The notes under the pieces are model-generated. The model saw nothing but the letters and a program-made list of their open reading frames with translations. It was not told the DNA's origin and ran no database searches. Positions 23,377 to 33,121 of a stretch of 64,000 nucleotides of DNA are shown here, in pieces (the stretch's first letter is position 1; every line of letters starts with the position of its first letter). The DNA comes from Membranipora membranacea (taxonomy: Eukaryota; Bryozoa; Gymnolaemata; Cheilostomatida; Membraniporidae), in the NCBI GenBank assembly GCA_914767715.1, contig OU612067.1:9856001-9920000 (forward strand), written 5' to 3'. The translations under genes and the position numbers were made by a program.

Positions 23377-26124
23377 CTAAAGCGATGATGGACCCTCTCT
23401 ACAAACGGGTTTGCATACTGTGTCACAGTTATCTCTGATGTGAGATCCACCAGATCTGCCATGAGACGCCTAGAAAATAAATCAATTAACAATTTAATCT
23501 CAGTTCTAAATATACTATTACTAGAGGCAATTAATGTGTTTCACAAATGAGAAGTTATGATAAATGGCATGCAGAAAAAATTGTCGAAGGCATACAAGCA
23601 AACAGTAAAATAGCAGCTTATCCACAAAACTTCAGTTTTGTGTTTATGATAAACGCATGTGTATACAAAACCCAATCCAGTGCCTCATATCACTTTATCA
23701 AAAAGTGTTTTTGAAAAAACGGCTGAATCACAGTCCTGTGTTCTACCACGTATGTGTAGTAAAACCAGATGAGGGTGTGCTATTTATATTTTTTTGTCTG
23801 ATTTATGCCATGAAAGCTTGAATTTAATTAAAAATTAAAAACAGCCTACTTTACCCATATATCTCCAAGACACATCAATGAATATCAGTAAGCTTCTGCG
23901 GCTTGGGTGGCCGAGTGGCTAGTGTGCTCAATCACAGCGCAACTGGCCCATGTTCATTTCCCGGTTGTGACAAAAAAAATCAAAGACGTGAATAATCTAA
24001 TATTTCAATATATACCACAATTATATCATGCTTCTGATACGCGAGAGGGCCAAATTCGAATCCCGGTGGAGACAGATTTTTTTTTATATTTAAAATCTCT
24101 TTCACTACTTGGTGGCTTATACCACAATTATAACATGTTTGTTGCGCGAGAGGCCCGAGTTCAAATCCCGGTGAAGACAGATTTTTTTTACATATCATCT
24201 CTTTCACTACTTGGTGGTTTATACCGCAATTATAACATGTTTTGTTGCGCTAGAGGCCCGAGTTCGAATTCCGGTGAAGACAGATTATTTTGTTTTTTAC
24301 ATTTATCATCTCTTTCACTACTTGGTGGTTTATACCACAATTATAACATGTTTGTTGCGCGGGAGGCCCTAGTTCAAGTCCCTGTGAAGGCCGATTTTTG
24401 TTTACATATCACCTCTTTTACTACTTGGTGGTTTATACCGCAATTATAACATGTTTGTTGCGCGAGAGGCCCGTGTTCGAATCCTGGTGAAGACAGATTT
24501 TTTTACATTTATCATCTCTTTTACTACTTGGGGGTTTATACCACAATTATAACATGTTAGTTGCTCAGGAGGCCCTAGTTCAAGTCCCTGTGAAGGCAGA
24601 TTTTTGTTTACATATCACCTCTTTTACTACTTGGTGGTTTATACCGCAATTATAACATGTTTGTTGCGCGAGAGGCCCGTGTTCGAATCCTGGTGAAGAC
24701 AGATTTTTTTACATTTATCATCTCTTTTACTACTTGGTGGTTTGTACCACAATTATAACATGTTTGTTGCGCTATATTCTATGGCTGTACTCACTGAAAA
24801 TAATTGATGGGGGAGTTCTGCCACATAATAGGACAACGATACTCAGGTTGTCTTCCTCATAGGTTACGTGGAAAGGACAGCCATTTTAGTTTGCACTTGT
24901 AATGGCATCGCCAATTGGCCATCCATCGTAAACTCAATCGACAACCTGCGTGTATATCATCCATACCTTGAAGTTTTTTGGCATTTATGATCGCGGCATT
25001 TCTAGTTACATTAACATCCAAACTTTTTAGGAGGCCCGGATTTGGCCATACTTTTAAGGTATGCCTTGAGCTGTGGGTTGACTCTAGCTAATTATAAAAA
25101 AAGCGGTGAGACTAGTATGATAACCTAATGAGAAAAAATTTGATGGTTGTCACAAAAAGACTGTGCCAACTTTCCTCGATAGATCCACAACATAAATTAT
25201 CTCAGTACTAATTAACATTTGTGTGAGGTATGTGATGTTACTTACCCTGTCCTGTCCTGCTAATCCTTCTAACGATCGCTTCACTATCTGATCCTCCTAC
25301 AATAGCACATTAAAATTGATTGGAAAGTACTGTCTGAATTTATAGAATATTGCAATAATAGTGCCTCGGATGGCTTGTTTTAATATTTAAATTACCCCTT
25401 TACGTTAAATAGTCATACACAGCATATGACAGTGCCTTGTGATTTTGTATGCATATCAAAGCTTTATGGTCCTAGAAAAAGTAAACATACAGGAGTTAAG
25501 CGATCGGTTTCATCATAAGTCATAAGCTTTTATACGCCCAGAAAAAACATACACACACATTTCATCATAAGTCAAAGCTTCCCGTAACTCACCTGTGTCT
25601 TCAAGTCTTCATATCTGTTAAACTCTACTCTTTCTGTCACCAAGAGCCAGATGTTGATACTGATTAGAGCCAGCAATAAGCAACCAAGAATCAGTGCAAT
25701 GTAGAATGATTTCGGCCTCTTCTCTTGTTTCATGTATATAACCTATGAGTAACAAAAACACAAGAAGATCTTAGATATCTAGCTGTCTAGCCCCTGCCCT
25801 CTGCCCCTCTGCTGCTCTCCTTCGCTGCCCCCACTCTTCTGCCCGCTGCTTTCTGTGCTCTGTCTAACGGATGGGAAACCTACCTCATTGTCAGCAAAGT
25901 TTCAACTTTTGGCCAAGAATATAATCTTTTTCATCCCATGTAGTTTTACATATATCAGGTGTGTAGCTACAACAACAAACTTGGGTAACAGAGTGAATCA
26001 ATATGATATATGAAAGGTATAGGAATTATGATATTGTACAACATGTAATCATGATCATACTGCCAATTTCATAAAGTAAGTTTGATTTGATCTCTTTAGA
26101 TGCTCTTACCTGACCAGTCTCCAT
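23377..26124 (-). CDS. Small single-pass membrane protein with three-Cys tail, paralogue 1
   Basis: Exons in transcript order 26124-26110, 25742-25593, 25296-25246 and 23469-23377, all GT-AG and phase 0, give 102 residues. Exon 1 encodes only METGQ. Exon 2 has a basic cytoplasmic stretch (MKQEKRPK), a 24-residue membrane span (YIALILGCLLLALISINIWL) and ERVEFNRYEDLKTQ. Exon 3 reads EDQIVKRSLEGLAGQDR, probably helical. Exon 4 ends with NCDTVCKPVCREGPSSL, a C-x3-C-x3-C motif. Positive charges before the span suggest type II topology, with the cysteines outside. I do not recognise the family. Support comes from a paralogue at 29,385 with identical exon plan. The intron before the last exon is 1.8 kb and holds a tRNA-like repeat and a satellite array. 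Confidence 0.8.
23894..23975 (+). repeat. tRNA-like element preceding the satellite
   Basis: GGTGGCCGAGTGGCTAGTG is a Ser/Leu-type box A and ATGTTCATTTCCC a mutated box B. The arms do not form a tRNA cloverleaf. It sits directly before the array at 24,041, whose units repeat the box B half, so it may be their source. Confidence 0.55.
24041..24770 (+). repeat. Satellite of about 105 bp, seven copies, each with a box B
   Basis: Units begin near 24,041, 24,146, 24,249, 24,358, 24,462, 24,564 and 24,667, at 102-109 bp spacing. Each contains GCGAGAGGCC, then a box B-like GTTCGAATCCCGG or variant, a T-run, and CTACTTGGTGGTTTATACC plus ATTATAACATG. Unit pairs 24,358/24,564 (GGAGGCCCTAGTTCAAGTCC) and 24,462/24,667 (AGAGGCCCGTGTTCGAATCC) alternate, so a two-unit block has been duplicated. 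The long plus-strand open frame across it is a by-product of the repeat. Confidence 0.9.
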
Positions 26125-27113
26125 GATGTATTTTACAGTCTTCCTACAGCGGCAAATTCCTCTGATCCGTTAATAATGAATGATTTTCTCAAACTGGTTG
26201 TCAATGCTGGTAGCGGTTGTTTTTGTATGATCTTTAATCTTTGAACTTTATGATTCATCCTAATATGAGAACACCACATGGTTGATCTATTCGCGGAATC
26301 AATTTCTCATAGCTTGCTTGCTTGTTTTGGTAACCATTGCCACACTAAGTAATTTTCAGTGCTACAGCATTGATGGATTAGCATTCATGGTCTTACAAAC
26401 CACCACCTGACAGGCTGACACAAATTTTGTGATGAAAGGCTGTCAACACTATAACATCACTATATAAAATCCACAAAATTACACAATGATTAGAACTTGC
26501 GAAGGCAAGCCATTTCATCATCTATGTGCCATCGATTACCTCTGACATGATAAACGGTTTTCAATATTTACACGCCAACGAACCATCATTTAAGCTGTTA
26601 CAAAACAGGATCACACACTTTAAACAAGTCCGAAATGTCACTAGTTTTGGTTAACAATCATTAAATGGAATGACAGCACTATTTCATCACTACCTATTAG
26701 GGCTATGAAATCATGATATAAAACAGCCATGATATCCAACCAATGAGACAAGATATAGCTTCAAAAGTGCACACATCTTTATTTCAAGTGTATTACTTGC
26801 TATATACCTCACAATATCCTGCTGTTAATTTGATGCACACTTGACCTGGCTGCAAAACCCTCTTCTACTTGTTACACATCATAATCTTACTTTCAGTTTA
26901 CCTGTAGACTTATTATATCAACAATAGCAAATACTAGACAGTTTTTGGTATTCAGAACAGTCCAACAAGGACAGTCATTTATTTAACCATCTAAACTTAA
27001 TACTTAGGTCTTATAGCTCATCTTGTGTGTTAAAGCAACGGCTAAACCTTTCGCCATGTACAATGTACTTTTTTGATAAATAAGGCATATGCTAATTCTA
27101 TGATTAATTACCG

Positions 27114-27145
27114 TAGATTTAAAAACAGTACTGTTTTTAAATCTA
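27114..27145. repeat. Perfect 32-bp palindrome
   Basis: TAGATTTAAAAACAGT followed by its exact complement, with no loop. TTAATTAC occurs just outside on both sides, as an 8-bp direct repeat separated by about 36 bp. Confidence 0.85.
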
Positions 27146-28619
27146 TGTTAATTACACATCCTACTAATGCTAATACCAATGCTGTGAAGATCTCATACTA
27201 TAGAGAGAAGGGCTGGGCTTACCGGTAATCACGATACGTGTACTGTGATCTTGGCTTTTTCACGGTAACCATCAACCAAGACAAACGTACAATCGGACGG
27301 CTCTACAGTTATACGGACGAGTATCTAGAGACAGACGAGTACAGTTCTATACAGAAGAAGTCCTGTTGGCGGAATTCAAGTTCTACAAACAGAAATATAA
27401 AGTGAGTTAAATTATATATCATCAGATATCAATATTTATCTTGATTGTCAGAATTACTAAATTCAGGTAGTTCATACTGCAAATAATTCACAGTGATCAA
27501 TCTAGACCAAGGAATAAAATGAGATAAGAAAGATAACTCAGCCCAAAACTTTGTGGATCGTGTATACCCACAAATGAGTGTAGCAAAAGTGGAGAGCTGA
27601 GGCTATCATACACGTTCCCCAACCATTGATCCAACATGTTACCAGACAGGCAAACTTTGCCTGCCATTGTACTCCTTGGTTCACCAAACAAAAGGCCTTT
27701 TGTTGTACAAGTCTCATAGTAGTCTTTGGACATGTTTGACAACAGACTCCCAGACATAGGCCTATCCAACAGGGTATTTTAGAACTGAACTTTATTTTGT
27801 AATGTGTTCTGTACATGTTTAACTGCCACCTGACAGGAGTTATCTTTTGATTTATAAAAAAGAAGTTTGTCCTCTGAAAATCATAAGGCTCTACCTTCCA
27901 GCCCCTGCTTGTATGTGATAAGATTATGACAATAATCAATTTGGATATTATGAGCTTAACATGTGATGAGATTTTCCATGTTAAGGCGATTAAATCTGTG
28001 GCAAGCAGGACAAAAATTATGCCTACCTAAAGCTATGTTAGTCATTATCATTATAATTATTAGCCATTATTAGTCTAATGATTGAAAATAATGAATCGTT
28101 GAAGAAGTACAACCATCTCTATCTTTTGCAGAACAAATATCTTCCATGCAAACAAGATATGTCCGTTACATATAATTATATGATACACCAATGTTGATCT
28201 TTAGACATTTGTAGAAATTGAACAAAACAGTAAAGCGCTTGTATTCTCCTGGAGCTTTGACATGATGAGATGTTTGAGAGTTCAGCTAAAGATAAAGCCT
28301 TCAACAATTTAGATACTCTAACATGCAAAGATATATGGCGCCCAACACAGAACAATTGAGAGTACCACAGAGCTGCAGGCGATCCAATTAATCATTATTA
28401 TGATAATCTTTTCATCCAATCAAATAGCATGTAAATCAAATAGCACGTAGACAATCTCTGAAATCTCAAAGGTCTTTGGGCAGGGGGGGGGGGGGGGAGG
28501 GTGAAAGAGTTTGGGGAATGCAAGACATTACTCAAATACACATACCAATGATCTTGCACCAAGATTTTTAAAAAGAATAGGCTGAGGGTAGAAACAGTAT
28601 GCAAGAATGACTATGAATA

Positions 28620-29540
28620 TTTGCTCATCCAAATCCCATCAACTACTCTGTGATTAATATCAGCCTCCTGAAGAATAGCCATGTGTAAGGTAACTCCTTG
28701 CTTTGAGTAAAGTATAGCACTGAGGATTTTGTTAATGTATTGTGGAGCCAACTGGTGAGATGCATTACTTACATACTGGCCTTAAAACATTCACAGAGGC
28801 TTGTGTGGTTTATCAGAAATGCACAGAGGCGGTGCTAAGGTTTTAGTCTGACACTTTGACTTGTACAAATGTCAGTCATCAGATTGTAGGTCAGAACATC
28901 ATTTGACTTACTTCAATATTTGGGGAAAGTTCTAGGATAGTTCTGCAGACAATATGAATGAAACTTTTGTTTTAGTGCTGATAGGCTATTGAGTAAAACT
29001 TTATACAAGATATAAACTTGAGTGTGATATAAGACTATATAGCAGTTTGCAGGATCTCAGTGATTAAAAATTGAATGAGGTTTGATATTATGAGGTACAA
29101 GATTATAAGTGATATAGGTTTATGTGGGGTATGAGATTAACATACGGCATACGTGTTTATCATAAGCGTTTTCAAAAAATTTGCACCATCGTATAAAAAT
29201 CCTCATAGTATCTCAAAACAATAACCCTGACCTTCGACCCTTCAGGTTTAATGGTATTTCTGGTTGATAGAAACATTCAAAACCTGGTGCAGAGCTTAAA
29301 ATAATACTAACAACATGAATATGGCGAATTGAAATAGTTATACTGTAAAGTCGTTGATACTTTCTGTTTCCTGTGCTATCGCAACTAAGCCCATGCAACT
29401 CCCCCTCCACAAACTGGTCTGCATACAGTTCTACAGCCATGTCCAACATAGGCACTCCCATCAATTACCTGGCAAAATTTACTTTTCATTACTACAGGTT
29501 AGTTACTAGGTGGTATGTATACAGGTAAAATTCAAAGTAT
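28620..29540. repeat. Segment duplicated at 61,925-62,945
   Basis: The stretch around and downstream of the last exon of paralogue 2 recurs in the same orientation at about 61,925-62,945. The CCTCCTGAA...ACTCCTTGCTTTGAGTAAAG and TACTGG...GTGTGGTTTATCAGAAAT runs are nearly identical. The distant copy is interrupted by a MITE that is absent here. Confidence 0.85.
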
Positions 29541-30573
29541 TTATTTTGATTTCTTCTAAATTATTTAAGTAGACAGGAGGACCCTTAGATTTACATTTAA
29601 TTTTCAATCCATGCAATGCCAAGCCATGTCAAGAACCCCCTTTTTATCAGTCTTGTTTGAGCAAACATCAACATCGTCTTAACCATATTAATGTAGATCT
29701 TCAGGCAAAATAGCAGCTTATTACATTGACAGCCAAACTTATTAGGATTTGCACACACTTCTAAGGTATGCCTTGAGCTTTGGGTTGACGCTAGCTAATT
29801 ATAGAGAAAGCGGTGAATCTGGTATGAAAATTTGATGGTGGTCACAAAAGGGCTGTGCAAACTTTCCTTGATACAGCCACAACATGAATTATCTCAGTAC
29901 TAATCAATATTTGTACGAGGTATGTTATGTTACTTACTCTATCCAGTGCTCCTTCTAAAGATCGCTTCACTATCTGGTCATCCTACATAAGCAAATAAAA
30001 ATGTGATTGGAAAGTCCTGTCCAAATTCATAGAACCGTACATTGCAATAATAGTGCCTCAGATGGCCTGTTTTTTTAAATATTTAAATTTCCCCTTTATT
30101 TTGAATAGTCATACATATCAGATGACAGTGCCTTGTGATTTCGTATGCTTATTTAATATTGATATATTATGGTCCTAGGTAAATGAACTATGCGATTGAT
30201 TTCACCATCAGCCAAAGCTTTCTGTAACTCACCTGTGTCTTCAAGTCTTCATATCTGTTAAACTCTACTCTTTCTGTCACCAAGAGCCAGATGTTGATAC
30301 TAATCAGAGCCAGCAATAAGCAGCCAAGAATCAGTGCAATGTAGAATGACATAGGTCTCTTCTCTTGTTTCATGTCGATCACCTATGAGTAGCAAAAACA
30401 CAAGGAGAGCTTAGATATCTAGCTGTCTAGCCCCCTCTGCCCCTCACCCACGCTGCCATACTGCCCCTCAACCCTTCTGCCCCTCACCCTTGCTGCCCCT
30501 CACCCTTGCTGCCCTTCTGCCACACTACCCCTCAACCCTTCATCCCGTCATCTCTTACCTGACCGGTCTCCAT
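29385..30573 (-). CDS. Small single-pass membrane protein with three-Cys tail, paralogue 2
   Basis: Exons 30573-30559, 30382-30233, 29982-29938 and 29468-29385, all phase 0, give 97 residues. METGQ is followed by VIDMKQEKRPM and the same span (FYIALILGCLLLALISINIW), then ERVEFNRYEDLKTQ, DDQIVKRSLEGALDR and a last exon ending HGCRTVCRPVCGGGVAWA. It differs from paralogue 1 by few residues in exons 1-3. The last exon is divergent except for the C-x3-C-x3-C core, suggesting either rapid change or exon replacement. The first three introns are compact (0.2-0.5 kb). Probable type II plasma-membrane or secretory-pathway protein of unknown function; it may pair through the cysteines. Confidence 0.82.
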
Positions 30574-31530
30574 GTCCAGTCCTGTATTTTACAGTCTTCC
30601 TACAGCAGCAAATTCCACTGATCCGTTAATAATGAATGATTTTCTCAAACTGGTTGTCAATGTAGGTAGCGGACAGCGGTTGCTTTTGTATGATCTTTAA
30701 TCTTTGAACTTTATGATTCATCCTATGATGAGAAAACCACATGGTTAATCTATCTATCTATCGTGGAATCAATCTCTCATAGCTTACTCGCTTGTTTTGG
30801 TAATCATTGCCACACTAAGTGATTTTCAGTGCTACAACATTGATGGATTAGCATTCATGCTCTTACAAGCCACAACCACAATAGCCTGACAGGCTGACAC
30901 AAATTTTTTGTTGACAGGCTGTCAACACTATTACATCACTATATAAAATCCACAAAATTACACAATGATTAGAACTTGTGAAGGCAAGCCATTTCATCAT
31001 CTATGTGCCATTGATTACCGCTGACATGATAAACGATTTTCAATATTTACACGCCAACGAACCAACTTTATAGCTGTTACAAAACAGGAAAACAAACACT
31101 TAACATGTGACACAAGTCCGAAATATCACTAGTTTTGGATTATTATTACTACTTGGGATGACAGCACTATTTCATCTCTACCTAAAAGTGGCTATGAAAT
31201 CATAATATAAAACAGCTGTGATAGCCAACCAATGAGCCAAGATATAGCTCGATCCAAAGTGCACACATCTTTATTTCAAGTGTAATACTTGCTTTATTCC
31301 TCACAATATCCTGCTGTAAAGTTGATGCACACATGACCTGGCTGGAAAAGCCTCTTCTACTGCAAATAAATCGCTATGATGACACTCTACCAAGCGCTGC
31401 ATTATGAGATAAGCTAAGTAACTCAGCTCATATTTTTTCCTCTTTATGTTTAACTGCCACGCTTCAGGAGGTATCTTATGTTTTCTAAAAGAAGTTTGTT
31501 TTTGAAAATCATTAGGCACTACATTCCAGT

Positions 31531-32310
31531 TGATATAACCACCAAAGTATATAGTAAGCGATTATTGAAAATGGAGAGCACTGAGGAACTCTGAGCAATT
31601 TTGATAGTTATGACAATATATATTTTAGAACTTAGTATCCAGTGACTTATATTCTCATCCAGTCCTTCTGACGAACCTTCCCCACATTTTTTTTTCAGGA
31701 TTTGTTGATTCATGGAAACAGTGTTTGTTCAAATTTGGTTTGCATCAGTTTCTGTTCCTTGATAAGATACAGATTTTTCATACACATATCACTATTTAAG
31801 TCTTATTCGAAAAATCTCCTCATAGAGTGGTGAAATCTGACTCAATTTGACTCCGATGTAAACAATTAAGATTACCCTCCCCATATTTTATTAGTTCTTA
31901 TTGTTCAAAATAGTTATTTTTTTCATCCAGTGACCTCTCTATCCATACGCAATGCACAAACCTTTTACACTATGCAGCCCTATTACTTCTACTGTTACAG
32001 AGTAGTGTAATGAATAGCAGATGAATAGATAGCATTCAAAATAGAATGTTAAGCAGTCTGATGAGGAGTGCTGATACCACGGCATTATAAAAAAGGTACA
32101 CTATATCCTGGACATATAGGTTTCCGGATTAAATGACTGAGGATGGGCAACCCTGATATCAGATCGCAGCTGGAGAGGATGACCAAAGTATCAAGATTTT
32201 TTAAACAATCTCTGATGTTCCTTTCACATGTAACCAAAACCTGTTGGTTATAACACCTGTTTGGTCTTTGGGTAGATAAATTACTCTGTGATTAATTAAT
32301 TGATTTATTT
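31531..32310. other. Intergenic, no gene seen
   Basis: AT-rich spacer between the membrane-protein genes and the transposon block, with no open frame of note. Confidence 0.45.
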
Positions 32311-32702
32311 AGGTAAATTCGCGGCCTTGGTATTTATATTAAATAATCAATAAATAATCAATGGAAATCCCATTTTCATTGGGAAATCCAACTGAATCCA
32401 ACTTGAATTCAAGTTGTCTCCCTATTATTAGGTAACTTCGCGACCTTGGTATCTATATTAAATAATCATTAATTATAATCATTTTCATGGGGAAATCCAA
32501 CTGAATCCAACTTGAATTCAAGTTGTCTCCCTATTGCCAATGAGGAGATAAATCTATGTTTCATGTCAATATCATTGAAAAACCGTATACCTAATCCTAA
32601 AATCTATTCAGTTGGCTTTCCCCATGAAAATGATTATAATTAATGATTATTTAATATAAATACCAAGGCCGCGAATTTACCTATTACCAATGAGGAGATA
32701 AT
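32311..32702. mobile_element. MITE 1, left part, split by later insertions
   Basis: Starts AGGTAAATTCGCGGCCTTGG and runs through AACTTGAATTCAAGTTGTCTC to CTATT (about 32,426). It resumes at 32,683 after another MITE as ACCAATGAGGAGATAA. Its matching right arm appears in reverse at 44,633-44,700, about 12 kb away. I infer that MITE 1 was already present when the large element C landed inside it. Confidence 0.7.
32430..32682. mobile_element. Complete 253-bp Harbinger-like MITE with ATT target duplication
   Basis: Left end AGGTAACTTCGCGACCTTGG, right end the complement of AGGTAAATTCGCGGCCTTGG, with pairing continuing about 90 bp inward. Flanked by ATT at 32,427-32,429 and 32,683-32,685. It interrupts MITE 1, to which it is closely related. 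No coding capacity. Confidence 0.85.
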
Positions 32703-32730
32703 AGGTAAATTCGCAGCCTCCGTAAGAAAT

Positions 32731-32881
32731 AGGCAAAAGCGCGACCTGTTCGACTGTAATAAAATTGATTATTAATAATCAATGGAAAATCCCATTAGCA
32801 GAAGCTCTCAACTTGTATGGGATTTTCCATTGATTATTAATAATCAATTTTATTACAGTCGAACAGGTCGCGCTTTTGCCT
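32731..32881. mobile_element. 151-bp palindromic MITE with element-A-type ends
   Basis: Begins AGGCAAAAGCGCGACCTG and ends with its complement. The arms pair for about 65 bp each (…AATAAAATTGATTATTAATA) around a short centre. It is the same size as the copy at 62,034. Flanks are AAT on the left and ATT on the right, so a clean duplication is not seen here. Its ends match those of elements A and B, which could mobilise it. Confidence 0.88.
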
Positions 32882-33121
32882 ATTATTAATAATAAAAATA
32901 TTCATGGGAAATCCCATTGACATTGGTAAATCCAGATATTTTACTTGGCCAGACAAATAAATTTTTATTGTCAGTTGATTGGTTTTCCCAATTAAGTCTC
33001 CGCCCACTTTATGGTCAGGTGATCATAAATGTGGAGAAGAGTGTAGGGATCAGTTCAGGCAGTCATTCAAGACAATTCCAAATAACTTAAATTCTTTGAC
33101 AACTCAAGCATTCTCCCAACC

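Larger units (their letters stand above)
25050..31530. repeat. Tandem segmental duplication carrying the two membrane-protein genes
   Basis: The segment 25,050-26,880 (exons 1-3, introns and about 750 bp upstream of paralogue 1) matches 29,758-31,350 nearly base for base in long runs. A further match pairs 27,800-27,900 with 31,440-31,530, interrupted by about 0.9 kb of unrelated DNA in the first copy. Intron 1 of both carries a C-rich low-complexity stretch of CTGCCCCTC type, longer in copy 2 (30,431-30,545). The conserved upstream part presumably holds the promoter. Confidence 0.85.

Noticed and set aside
23907-24449. 180-codon plus-strand open frame, the longest in the window
   Set aside because: It is the translation of the 105-bp satellite, with the same phrases recurring at unit spacing and no start or domain. 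The opposite-strand frame is equally repetitive.
20364-24770. Repeat arrays as a possible CRISPR
   Set aside because: Units are contiguous with no unique spacers and the context is a eukaryotic genome with introns and LINEs.
27240-27410. Plus-strand open stretch ending at a GTGAGT donor-like site
   Set aside because: No start codon, no domain, and no downstream exon found; could be a 5' UTR exon, but support is too thin.
27497-27939. Minus-strand open frames similar to a frame at 31,301-31,519
   Set aside because: The likeness is explained by the segmental duplication; the frames do not stay in register between copies and no protein family is recognised.
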